Below are positions 1 through 8,275 of a stretch of DNA of 32,184 nt, piece after piece (the stretch's first letter is position 1; the number at the start of each line of letters is the position of its first letter). Origin of the DNA: Anaerolinea sp. (GTDB taxonomy: Bacteria > Chloroflexota > Anaerolineae > UBA4142); NCBI GenBank assembly GCA_020722265.1, contig DYLA01000001.1, positions 23,766 to 55,949 of the forward strand. Reading direction: 5' to 3'. The notes beneath the pieces are model-generated. The model worked only from the letters and a program-made list of their open reading frames with translations, was not told where the DNA came from and did not search any database. Made by a program: the position numbers and the translations under genes.

Positions 1-39
1 AAAGTGGTCGTGATACTCGATGCGTTTGCCGGTATCAAT

Positions 40-876
40 TCATCCGATGCCAAGCGGTTGGCAAATCGGACAGAAATGCGTGCCGCGCTGTGCGACGACG
101 ATTTTCCGAATGGGCGCGCCGCAGCGATAGCAAGGCTGCGCCGTGCGGGCGAACGCGCGGAGCGAATTCTGCCCGGCGCCGCTGCTACCATCGAGTCGCG
201 TGTACATCACGTCAATGCTGGTCCCGCCGAGCGCGATCGCGCCCACCAGCACACGTCGAATCGCACGATACAATCGCCCGCGTTCGGCGCGCGTCAACGA
301 TTCGACCCGGCGGAGCGGGTGCAGGCGCGCGTGCCACAACGCTTCGTCCGCGTAGATGTTCCCGATGCCGGCGAGAAAAGTCTGGTCGAGCAGCAGCGGC
401 TTGAGTCTGCCGCGTCGCGCTTGGAACAAACGATGGAAGGTGCGCGCCGAAATCTTCAGCGGCTCTGGACCCAACTTGCCGACGACGCGCGCCGGGTCAT
501 CCACCAGCCACATCCGGCCGAACTTGCGCGGATCGCGAAAACGCGCCTCGCGTCCATCATCGAGTCGCAGACAAACGCGGATATGTTTTTCGCGCGGTGC
601 CGCGTGTGGCTCGATCCGAAAACTACCCGTCATTCGCAGATGTACCAGCAGGTATCGTTCGGCTGGGACGTTGTGAGCGCGCAGGCGAAAGATCAAGAAT
701 TTGCCGCGCCGCGTCAGTGCGACGATGCGGTGGCCACGAATCCGTCGCGCGAACGCGCGCGCGCTCGGCTCGGCAATCGTGCGCTGCCAGCGCACCGTCG
801 CCCCAACGATGACGCGCCCGCGGAGGTGCGCCCGCAGGTCGCGCACCATCGTTTCGACTTCTGGAAGTTCCGGCAT
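40..876 (-). CDS. fpg: Formamidopyrimidine-DNA glycosylase (MutM/Fpg)
   Basis: N-terminus MPELPEVETMVRDL with catalytic P2/E3, and C-terminal zinc finger CYRCGAPIRKIVVAQRGTHFCPICQ. Start set to the ATG at 876 rather than the longer ORF start. Confidence 0.95.
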   Translation of the reverse strand: MPELPEVETMVRDLRAHLRGRVIVGATVRWQRTIAEPSARAFARRIRGHRIVALTRRGKFLIFRLRAHNVPAERYLLVHLRMTGSFRIEPHAAPREKHIRVCLRLDDGREARFRDPRKFGRMWLVDDPARVVGKLGPEPLKISARTFHRLFQARRGRLKPLLLDQTFLAGIGNIYADEALWHARLHPLRRVESLTRAERGRLYRAIRRVLVGAIALGGTSIDVMYTRLDGSSGAGQNSLRAFARTAQPCYRCGAPIRKIVVAQRGTHFCPICQPLGIG

Positions 877-887
877 TCGCGGCTTCC

Positions 888-2930
888 TCATCCCTTGAGT
901 GCGGCGCGCACCGAGCCATTCGCCGCGCGCAGACGCGCCCGCGCCTCTGCCGGCGAGACGCGCGCCAGTTCGCTGACGATGGCGGTTTTCACTTCGCCGT
1001 TGCACTGCGCCAGCCGCGCTTCGGCTTCTTCCAAGGAGAGATGGCACGCGGTCGCGACGATGCGCTGCGCCCGGTCGCGCAGTTTGGTGTTCGTCGCCTG
1101 CACGTCCACCATCAAATTGCCGAACGTCTTGCCGAGTCGAATCATCACGCCGGTGCTGATCATATTGAGCGCCATCTTTTGCGCGGTGCCGGCTTTGAGC
1201 CGCGTCGAACCGCTGATGATTTCGGGACCGACGAGGAGCGCGATGCTTACATCGGCGATTTCCTCGACCGGCGTGTGGCGGTTGCACGCGAGACTCACGA
1301 CGAACGCGCCGCGGCGTTTCGCTTCGCGCAGCGCGCCGATGACGTATGGCGTGCGCCCGCTCGCGGCAATCCCGACGACACTATCGCGCGCGGAGACCTG
1401 GCGCGCGGCAAGGTCACGCGCGCCAGCCTCTGCGTCATCCTCCGCGCCTTCGACGGCTTGCGTGATGGCGCGCGCACCGCCGGCAATGAGCGCGAGCACC
1501 TGATCGGGCGCGGTGTTGAACGTCGGCGGACACTCCGCCGCGTCGAGTACGCCCAAGCGGCCCGAGGTGCCCGCGCCGACGTAAATCAATCGTCCGCCGC
1601 CGCGCATCCGTTCGGCGATGTGGTCAATCGCGCGCGCCAGTGGAACCAGTTCGGCGGAGACCGCGCGCGCGACGTGCATGTCTTCGCTGTTCATCAAGCG
1701 CAGAATGTCGAGCGTGGCGAGGGTGTCAATCTCTTCAGCGGCAGGGTGGTGGGCTTCCGTGAGATCGCGCGCGTCGTGGAGCGCGGGGCGTGGTCGTCCG
1801 GGTGTGAGGTTGCCGAGGATGACCGGCTGACGCGCGCCAGTCGCGCCGGGCAAATTGCCGGGGCGATGAAACCACGCTTCGTACGCGAGGATCGCGAAGG
1901 CAATCGCTTCCTTCGCTGCCGCGCCGAGACCGAACGCGTCGGAGGGGAGTGTGCGCGCCGGTGCGAGCGCGTCGCGCAGCATCGCCATCAGGGTTGGATT
2001 GCGCGCGCCGCCGCCGCTGACGATCACTTCGTCCGGACGTGTTGGCAGAAAATCGGCGTACGCTTGCGCGATGGAACGCGCGGTGAACGCTGTGAGGGTC
2101 GCCACGATGTCGGCGTCCGCGAGCCGGCGCGCTTGGGCTGCCTCCCAGACGCGCGCGCCAAACGACGCGCCGAAAAGTTCGCGTCCGGTCGTCTTGGGTG
2201 GTTTCTCGCGTAGGTACGGCTCGCGCATCAGTTCGGCCAGCAGGTGTTCGTCCACGCGACCTTGCGCGGCGAGTTTGCCCTCGCGATCGTACGTCCATTC
2301 GCCGGCGGTGGCGCGACTGGCAGCGTAATCAATCAGCACATTGCCGGGACCGGTATCGAACGCTAGGGGTTGGGGCGCGGGCGTGGTGGTGGGCGGCAAG
2401 TAGGTCACGTTGCCAATGCCGCCGATGTTCTGCGCCGCGCGTGTGAGAGTTGGATGCGACAGCAACAGCGTGTCCACGTAGGCGACGAGCGGCGCGCCTT
2501 GTCCGCCAGCCGCCATATCGCGCGTGCGAAAATTGGAAATCGTCGCGATGCCGGTGCGCTCGGCGATGACCGCGGGTTCGCCCAATTGCAGCGTGGAGGC
2601 GTCCGCGCCGGTGGGGATGTGCCACAGCGTTTGTCCGTGACTGCCGATGAGGTCAACCTGCGCGGGGGTCACGCCGGCTTGGGTGATCGCGCGCAGCGCG
2701 GCGTCCGCGAACGCCGCGCCCAGTCGAAAGTTGAGCGCGCACAGGCGATCCACCGTGCCTTGTTCCGGCTGAACGCACGCGAGGATCTCGTCGCGCAGCG
2801 CGGCGGGGTACGGGACATGGAGGTGCGCGCGCAATCGCCAGGCGAGCGCGGGAGGCGCGCCGTGAATCTCAACTACCGCCGCGTCAATTCCATCTGCCGA
2901 TGTTCCCGACATTAATCCGACGACAATCAT
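888..2930 (-). CDS. anmK-murQ: Fusion protein: anhydro-N-acetylmuramic acid kinase (AnmK, N-terminal) and N-acetylmuramic acid 6-phosphate etherase (MurQ, C-terminal)
   Basis: One uninterrupted frame. AnmK motifs: [54 protein letters not shown]. MurQ motifs: [49 protein letters not shown]. The start overlaps the upstream GNAT stop (ATGA). Confidence 0.93.
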   Translation of the reverse strand: MIVVGLMSGTSADGIDAAVVEIHGAPPALAWRLRAHLHVPYPAALRDEILACVQPEQGTVDRLCALNFRLGAAFADAALRAITQAGVTPAQVDLIGSHGQTLWHIPTGADASTLQLGEPAVIAERTGIATISNFRTRDMAAGGQGAPLVAYVDTLLLSHPTLTRAAQNIGGIGNVTYLPPTTTPAPQPLAFDTGPGNVLIDYAASRATAGEWTYDREGKLAAQGRVDEHLLAELMREPYLREKPPKTTGRELFGASFGARVWEAAQARRLADADIVATLTAFTARSIAQAYADFLPTRPDEVIVSGGGARNPTLMAMLRDALAPARTLPSDAFGLGAAAKEAIAFAILAYEAWFHRPGNLPGATGARQPVILGNLTPGRPRPALHDARDLTEAHHPAAEEIDTLATLDILRLMNSEDMHVARAVSAELVPLARAIDHIAERMRGGGRLIYVGAGTSGRLGVLDAAECPPTFNTAPDQVLALIAGGARAITQAVEGAEDDAEAGARDLAARQVSARDSVVGIAASGRTPYVIGALREAKRRGAFVVSLACNRHTPVEEIADVSIALLVGPEIISGSTRLKAGTAQKMALNMISTGVMIRLGKTFGNLMVDVQATNTKLRDRAQRIVATACHLSLEEAEARLAQCNGEVKTAIVSELARVSPAEARARLRAANGSVRAALKG

Positions 2931-3436
2931 ACGAGTTCCGATTCTCCCGCGGGTTTTGAGACCTGCGGGAGGCGCGGGGCGCGTTTCCAGAAGATCAATT
3001 CGCTCACGCCGGGGACGACGTAATCCGGCAGCGCGCCGACTGGCTGGTAGCCGAGCCGCCGATAGAAACGCTGCGCGTCCGCGTTGAAATCGGATACCAG
3101 GAGGAATAGATCGCGCCCTTGCGCGAACATCTGCGCCTCGACGAATTCCATCAACGCCCGGCCCACGCCGCTCTGACGCGCCGCCGGGTGCACGCCGATC
3201 AGTTGGATATAGCCGCTGCGATCGAACGCGCCGCGCGCAACCAGCCATACGAATCCGACGACCTCACCGGCGCGTTCGGCAACGTAGATCGTCGCCCCTT
3301 CGTCCAGCCCGGCGCGCAGACGCGCCGCGATGGCAGACGCGGTGACGGCATAGCGCTGCCACAGCGGCGTCTCGGCGATCCACCGCGCACACGCGGGGAT
3401 GTCTGCCAGTGTCATCGAGCGAATGTGAGTGAGCAT
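2927..3436 (-). CDS. GNAT family N-acetyltransferase
   Basis: [17 protein letters not shown]...[25 protein letters not shown]...[18 protein letters not shown], typical GNAT acetyl-CoA binding region. Confidence 0.9.
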   Translation of the reverse strand: MLTHIRSMTLADIPACARWIAETPLWQRYAVTASAIAARLRAGLDEGATIYVAERAGEVVGFVWLVARGAFDRSGYIQLIGVHPAARQSGVGRALMEFVEAQMFAQGRDLFLLVSDFNADAQRFYRRLGYQPVGALPDYVVPGVSELIFWKRAPRLPQVSKPAGESELV

Positions 3437-3456
3437 AACCGGTCTAGACCACTTTG

Positions 3457-3485
3457 ATTCTACCCCGTTCGTGCGCGTTTGTCAA
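3457..3485 (-). promoter_or_regulatory. Sigma70-like promoter for the GNAT/anmK-murQ/fpg unit
   Basis: On the minus strand, TTGACA-17 bp-TAGAAT, about 20 nt upstream of the GNAT ATG. Confidence 0.7.
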
Positions 3486-3502
3486 AACCGCGCGCGTCGG
3501 CG

Positions 3503-3530
3503 TTACAAAAATGGGCAGGCGTGGTATAAT
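3503..3530 (+). promoter_or_regulatory. Sigma70-like promoter for dus
   Basis: TTACAA-16 bp-TATAAT, ending 7 nt before the GTG at 3538. Confidence 0.65.
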
Positions 3531-3537
3531 CGGCCGC

Positions 3538-4542
3538 GTGGACGAGTCACGCCAACCGGCTTTTCACATTCGCGAGATTCCCATCTGGGGCGACCTCATT
3601 CTCGCGCCGATGGATGGTTATTCCGATTTGCCGTTCCGTTTGCTCGCGCGCGAATTCGGCTCCGCTATGTCGTACACCGAGTTCGTCAACGTGGACGCGC
3701 TGTCCGCGCGCGCGCCGAACCCAGTCGTCCAGCGCAAACTCTGCTTCGACCCGCGCGAGAGACCGATTGCGTTTCAAATCTACGGGCATGACGAAGAGCA
3801 TCTGGTCGAGATGGCGCGTCGCCTGGAGGATCAAGGCGCGAGTATTATTGATGTCAATATGGGCTGCTACATCCACAAAATCGCCGGGCGCGGGGCGGGC
3901 GCGGGACTGCTGCGCGAGCCAGCGAAGGTGGCGCGCCTCTTCGCGCGGCTGACGCGCGCGCTGCGCGTGCCGGTCACCGCGAAGATTCGGCTGGGCTGGG
4001 ACGACCAAACGCGCAACTATCTGGAGATCGCGCGCATCCTCGAAGAGAACGGCGCGAGCCTAATCGCCGTTCACGCGCGCACCAAAGTGCAAGGGTACGC
4101 CGGACGCGCGGACTGGGACACCATCGCCGAAATCAAGCAAGCCGCGCACATCCCGGTCGTCGGCAACGGCGACGTGCGAACCGTCGCCGACATCGCGCGG
4201 AGGCGCGCCCAGACCGGCTGCGATGGTGTGATGATCGGGCGCGGTGCGATCGGCAACCCGTGGATTTTCTCGCGCCGCGATCGCAACACGGTGCCACTCG
4301 CCGAGAAAATCGCGTTGATGCGGCGTCACCTCGCGCACAACGTCGAGTTCTACGGCGAACCGCGCGGGGTGATTCTCTTTCGCAAACACGCGTACCGCTA
4401 CACGCAGGGCTTGCCGTGCAGCGACCGCTTGCGCGCCGCGTTGATGCGTTGCGTCACGCGGGGCGAGTTCGACGTTTTGATAGATGAGTACGCCAACTCT
4501 CCCGCTCGTTCGAACTTGCCGGCGGGTGGTCAACCGCAATGA
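3538..4542 (+). CDS. dus: tRNA-dihydrouridine synthase
   Basis: LILAPMDGYSDLPFR, INVNMGC-like DVNMGCYIHKIAGRGAGAGLL, VTAKIRLGWDD, AVHARTKVQGYAGRADWD, VVGNGDV, GVMIGRGAIGNPWIF. GTG start chosen from promoter position. Confidence 0.92.
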   Translation: MDESRQPAFHIREIPIWGDLILAPMDGYSDLPFRLLAREFGSAMSYTEFVNVDALSARAPNPVVQRKLCFDPRERPIAFQIYGHDEEHLVEMARRLEDQGASIIDVNMGCYIHKIAGRGAGAGLLREPAKVARLFARLTRALRVPVTAKIRLGWDDQTRNYLEIARILEENGASLIAVHARTKVQGYAGRADWDTIAEIKQAAHIPVVGNGDVRTVADIARRRAQTGCDGVMIGRGAIGNPWIFSRRDRNTVPLAEKIALMRRHLAHNVEFYGEPRGVILFRKHAYRYTQGLPCSDRLRAALMRCVTRGEFDVLIDEYANSPARSNLPAGGQPQ

Positions 4543-7500
4543 ACACCGCTTCACCCTCTCCCGAACACACCGCGGAGACACACCCCGAATCGGTTCAGCC
4601 GATTTTCTACGATCCGCACGCGCGGCGTTGGAGGCGTTTTCGCGGCGCGGTGATGTTGCTCGCTTTCGTGCTGATGGCGATTTTCGGCGCGCTCACGTTC
4701 AGTATCCTGACGACGCCCGCGCTGCCGCGCCTCGCGCTGACGCCGACGCGCGGAGTTTCGCCGGCGAGTCACGTTTCCGCCGGCGCGCCGACGCCGACGG
4801 CACAGCCGACGATTCCCGCCAAGTACGTCGCCGCGCCGCCGGCGCTGCCAACGCTGCCGCCGCGCGCGACGGCGACACGCGTCGCGGTACCGGGCAAGGC
4901 GACCGTCGCGAACCCAACCGCGCAGGCGCATCGCGACCAAGCCAAAGCCGCGTACGTGGAGAAAAAAGCCACGCAAAGCGCGCGTCAACTCGGCAATCGG
5001 TTCCACCCCGCTGCCACCCCCACCGCGCGTCCGCCCACTCCGCGCGCGCGCGCCACACCGACGGCGATGCCGCGCGCGACGCCCGCGACCTTCAACCCCG
5101 TCACGCCCACCGCGCGCGGTCGGATGGAACTCGTTGCCTTTTTCGTGGACTGGGACGATGCGAGTCTGGCATCGTTGAAGCAGAATCTCGCGACGATTGA
5201 CAAACTGGTTCCCGAATGGCTGCATCTCGCGGACGCGCGAGGGACGCTCGCGCCGGACGCCCCGTGGCGACAGCAGATGGTCATCGAGTACATCCGCAAG
5301 CATCGCCCCGATTTGCCGATTGTGCCGCTCCTCAACAACTATAACGCAGCGACCGAAGAGTGGGAAGGCGAGAAACTTGCCCAGATGCTGGCTGACCCGT
5401 CCGCGCGCGCGCGGGTCATTCAATCGCTTTTCGATTACGTGCAGCAAAATCGTTTTGCCGGCGTCTGCGTGGATTTCGAAAACGTTCCACGCGCGAGTCA
5501 GCCTGCGCTCAAAACGTTTATGCGCGAATTGTACGCGCGGTTCCATCCGCTCGGTTGGGAGGTGTGGCAGACCGCGCCGGTGGAAGATGGCGACTGGGAC
5601 TATGCCGCGTTTGCGCAATCGAGCGACGCGTTGATTCTGATGGCGTACGACGAGCATTGGAGCGGGAGCGCGCCGGGTCCCCTCGCGTCGCAGCGATGGT
5701 TCGCGGACGCGCTGCATCGCCGGCTGGCTCAGGTGGCGCCCGCCCAGTGCTTCATCGGTATCGGGAACTATGGCTATGATTGGCTGGTGGAGGCGCACAC
5801 GGGCGCGGACATTGCCTTCCAGCGAGTGATGCTCACGGCAGAAGCGTTCGAAGCGGAAATCGTTTTCGATGCCGTGTCGCTCAACCCCACCTTCAACTTT
5901 TTCGACGACGAAGGACGCTGGCATCAGGTCTGGTATCTCGACGCGGTGACCGCGTTCAACCAGATGGCCGAATCGAATCGGTACGGCGCGCGCGGGATCG
6001 CACTGTGGCGCTTGGGCGCGGAGGACCCCTCGCTCTGGCGCGTGCTGGAGCAACGCGCGCGTCTCGACAAGAATGTGGCGAACGCGCTGCGCGAACTACA
6101 CGCCGGGCACAGCATCGAGTACGAGGGCGAAGGCGAGGTGCTACAGGTGACGGTGATGCCGCGCGACGGCGCGCGCGAAATCGCCTACGACGACCGGCTG
6201 GGTCTCGTCGTCGGCGAACGGGTGACCGCGTATCCTTCGCCGTACGTGGTGACGCGCTGGGGTGCGCACGATCCCCAGCAAATCGCGCTCACGTTCGACG
6301 ATGGACCCGATGCGCGTTACACCCCGCAGATTCTCGATATCCTGAAAGAGTACCAAGTCAAGGCAACCTTTTTCATTCTCGGCGCGAACGCCGATCTCAA
6401 TCCCGGCTTGCTCGAACGCCTCGCGAACGAGGGACACGAGATCGGCAATCACACCTTCACGCACCCAGACGTTTCGCTGATTCCGCTGGAGCAGTTAGCC
6501 CTCGAACTGAACGCGACGCAACGACTGCTCGAAAGTCGCATCGGTCGCCGGACGGTGCTCTTTCGCCCGCCCTACGGCGAGGACATCGAGCCGGAAACGC
6601 CGGCGCAAGTCAAGCCACTGTTGTACACGAGTCAACTCGGTTACTATACGATTGGGATGCAGGTGGACCCACACGACTACAAGAATCTCGACGCCGAGTT
6701 CATCCTCGCGGACGTGGTGGACGAGGTGAGGCGCGGCGAAGGACACGTGATTCTGTTGCACGATGGCGGCGGCGAGCGTTCGCAAACGGTCGCCGCGCTT
6801 CCCGGCATCATCGAAGAATTGCGCGCGCAAGGATTTCGCTTCGTCACGATTTCCGAGTTGCTGGGATTGACGCGCGAGGAGGTGATGCCGCCGCTTCCGC
6901 CGAGTGAGCGTCTCCTCGCCGGCGTGAACGATGCGGGCTTTCAAATCGCGAGCGCGGTGAATGGATTTTTCTACGCGCTCTTCGCACTCGGAATCGGATT
7001 GGGGGTGTTGCGTTTCGGCGTCATCGGTTTCCTCGCCGTCGGCGAGTGGCTGCGCGCGCGCCTCACGACGTATCCGGCGCGCTACCAGCCCTCGGTGAGT
7101 GTCATCGTCCCAGCGTACAACGAGGCGAAGGTGATTGGCAAGACGCTCGACGCGCTCCTCGCCTCGACGTATCCGAACTTGGAGATCATCGTCGTGGACG
7201 ATGGTTCGACAGACGACACCGCCGCGCGTGTCATCGCGCGCTACGGCGATAATCCGCGCGTGCGCGTGTTCACCAAACCGAACGAGGGCAAGGCGCGCGC
7301 GCTCAATTTTGGCATCCAGCAATCGCGCGCGGACATCGTCGTCGCGCAAGACGCGGACACGATCGTCCTGCCGAACGCGATCGCGAAATTGGTGCGCCAC
7401 CTCGCGTTGCCGGGTATCGGCGCGGTCGCGGGGAACGCCAAGGTGGGCAACCGCGTCAACCTGCTGACCGAGTGGCAGGCACTCGAGTACATCACGAGCC

Positions 7501-8201
7501 AGAACCTCGACCGCCGCGCGTTCGCGCTGCTGAACTGCGTCACCGTTGTCCCCGGCGCGATCGGCGCGTGGCGGCGTGCCCTCGTCGTCGAACTGGGCGG
7601 GTTTACGAGCGACACGCTCGCGGAGGACGCGGACCTGACGCTGCGGATTTTGCGGCGCGGCTATCAGATTGATTACGAGGAGGAAGCGATCGCGCTCACC
7701 GAAGCACCGGACACGGTGCGCGCGTTTCTCAAACAGCGATTTCGTTGGATGTTCGGCACGCTCCAAGCCGCGTGGAAACATCGCGACACGCTCTTGCGCC
7801 CGCGCTATGGCGCGCTCGGTTTCGTCGCGCTGCCGAACGTCTTGGTGTTCCAAATCCTTTTTCCGCTCATTTCGCCGATTATGGATTTGATGGTGTTTGG
7901 GTCGGCTGCCGCGCTGGGCGTGCAGTTGATTCAACATCCTGCCGCGCCAGCCAGCGAGGCGTTTGCGCGCGTGCTGTTGTTCTATGTCTTTTTCCTCGTG
8001 CTCGATTTTCTCGCCGCGCTGCTCGCGTTTGCGTTGGAGCGCCAAGAGGATGGGTGGCTGCTCTTCTGGCTTTTCTTCCAGCGCTTTTGCTATCGCCAAC
8101 TGATGTACTATGTCGCCGCCAAATCCACGCTGGCTGCGCTGCGCGGGCGATTGGTGGGCTGGGGTAAGTTGGAACGCAAAGCGACGGTGGGGGTGGGGTG
8201 A
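4539..8201 (+). CDS. Tripartite membrane protein: GH18-like glycosidase, NodB/CE4 polysaccharide deacetylase, and GT2 glycosyltransferase
   Basis: 1220 aa. N-terminal TM, then a Pro/Thr/Ala-rich linker. GH18-like: FAGVCVDFENV and LILMAYDEHW. CE4: IALTFDDGPDARYTPQILD, HEIGNHTFTHP, RPPYGED. GT2: VSVIVPAYNEAKVI, VVDDGSTDDT, QDADT, EDADLTLR, QRFRW. C-terminal TMs. Confidence 0.92.
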   Translation: MNTASPSPEHTAETHPESVQPIFYDPHARRWRRFRGAVMLLAFVLMAIFGALTFSILTTPALPRLALTPTRGVSPASHVSAGAPTPTAQPTIPAKYVAAPPALPTLPPRATATRVAVPGKATVANPTAQAHRDQAKAAYVEKKATQSARQLGNRFHPAATPTARPPTPRARATPTAMPRATPATFNPVTPTARGRMELVAFFVDWDDASLASLKQNLATIDKLVPEWLHLADARGTLAPDAPWRQQMVIEYIRKHRPDLPIVPLLNNYNAATEEWEGEKLAQMLADPSARARVIQSLFDYVQQNRFAGVCVDFENVPRASQPALKTFMRELYARFHPLGWEVWQTAPVEDGDWDYAAFAQSSDALILMAYDEHWSGSAPGPLASQRWFADALHRRLAQVAPAQCFIGIGNYGYDWLVEAHTGADIAFQRVMLTAEAFEAEIVFDAVSLNPTFNFFDDEGRWHQVWYLDAVTAFNQMAESNRYGARGIALWRLGAEDPSLWRVLEQRARLDKNVANALRELHAGHSIEYEGEGEVLQVTVMPRDGAREIAYDDRLGLVVGERVTAYPSPYVVTRWGAHDPQQIALTFDDGPDARYTPQILDILKEYQVKATFFILGANADLNPGLLERLANEGHEIGNHTFTHPDVSLIPLEQLALELNATQRLLESRIGRRTVLFRPPYGEDIEPETPAQVKPLLYTSQLGYYTIGMQVDPHDYKNLDAEFILADVVDEVRRGEGHVILLHDGGGERSQTVAALPGIIEELRAQGFRFVTISELLGLTREEVMPPLPPSERLLAGVNDAGFQIASAVNGFFYALFALGIGLGVLRFGVIGFLAVGEWLRARLTTYPARYQPSVSVIVPAYNEAKVIGKTLDALLASTYPNLEIIVVDDGSTDDTAARVIARYGDNPRVRVFTKPNEGKARALNFGIQQSRADIVVAQDADTIVLPNAIAKLVRHLALPGIGAVAGNAKVGNRVNLLTEWQALEYITSQNLDRRAFALLNCVTVVPGAIGAWRRALVVELGGFTSDTLAEDADLTLRILRRGYQIDYEEEAIALTEAPDTVRAFLKQRFRWMFGTLQAAWKHRDTLLRPRYGALGFVALPNVLVFQILFPLISPIMDLMVFGSAAALGVQLIQHPAAPASEAFARVLLFYVFFLVLDFLAALLAFALERQEDGWLLFWLFFQRFCYRQLMYYVAAKSTLAALRGRLVGWGKLERKATVGVG

Positions 8202-8207
8202 CGCGCT

Positions 8208-8236
8208 TTGCCGCGATTGCCGTTTTGCGCTATAAT
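8208..8236 (+). promoter_or_regulatory. Sigma70-like promoter for topIB
   Basis: TTGCCG-17 bp-TATAAT, then a GAGGAG Shine-Dalgarno at 8261-8266. Confidence 0.65.
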
Positions 8237-8275
8237 CCGCCCCGACTTTCTGACTTTTGTGAGGAGCGAATAGAC

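Noticed and set aside
4-1503. 499-aa plus-strand ORF over fpg and murQ
   Set aside because: Antisense to two strongly supported genes, low-complexity composition, no domain signal.
3841-3900. Dus motif NMGCYIHK instead of the more usual NMGCP
   Set aside because: The cysteine is kept and the rest of the Dus fold motifs are normal; likely a lineage variant.
4551-6053. Long minus-strand ORF (500 aa) opposite the GH18-CE4-GT2 gene; similar long antisense ORFs at 6495-8099, 8108-9712, 10491-12347, 13409-14797, 18583-20052 and 29240-31648
   Set aside because: High-GC shadow ORFs: Arg/Ala/His-rich translations with no recognisable motifs, lying exactly opposite well-supported genes.
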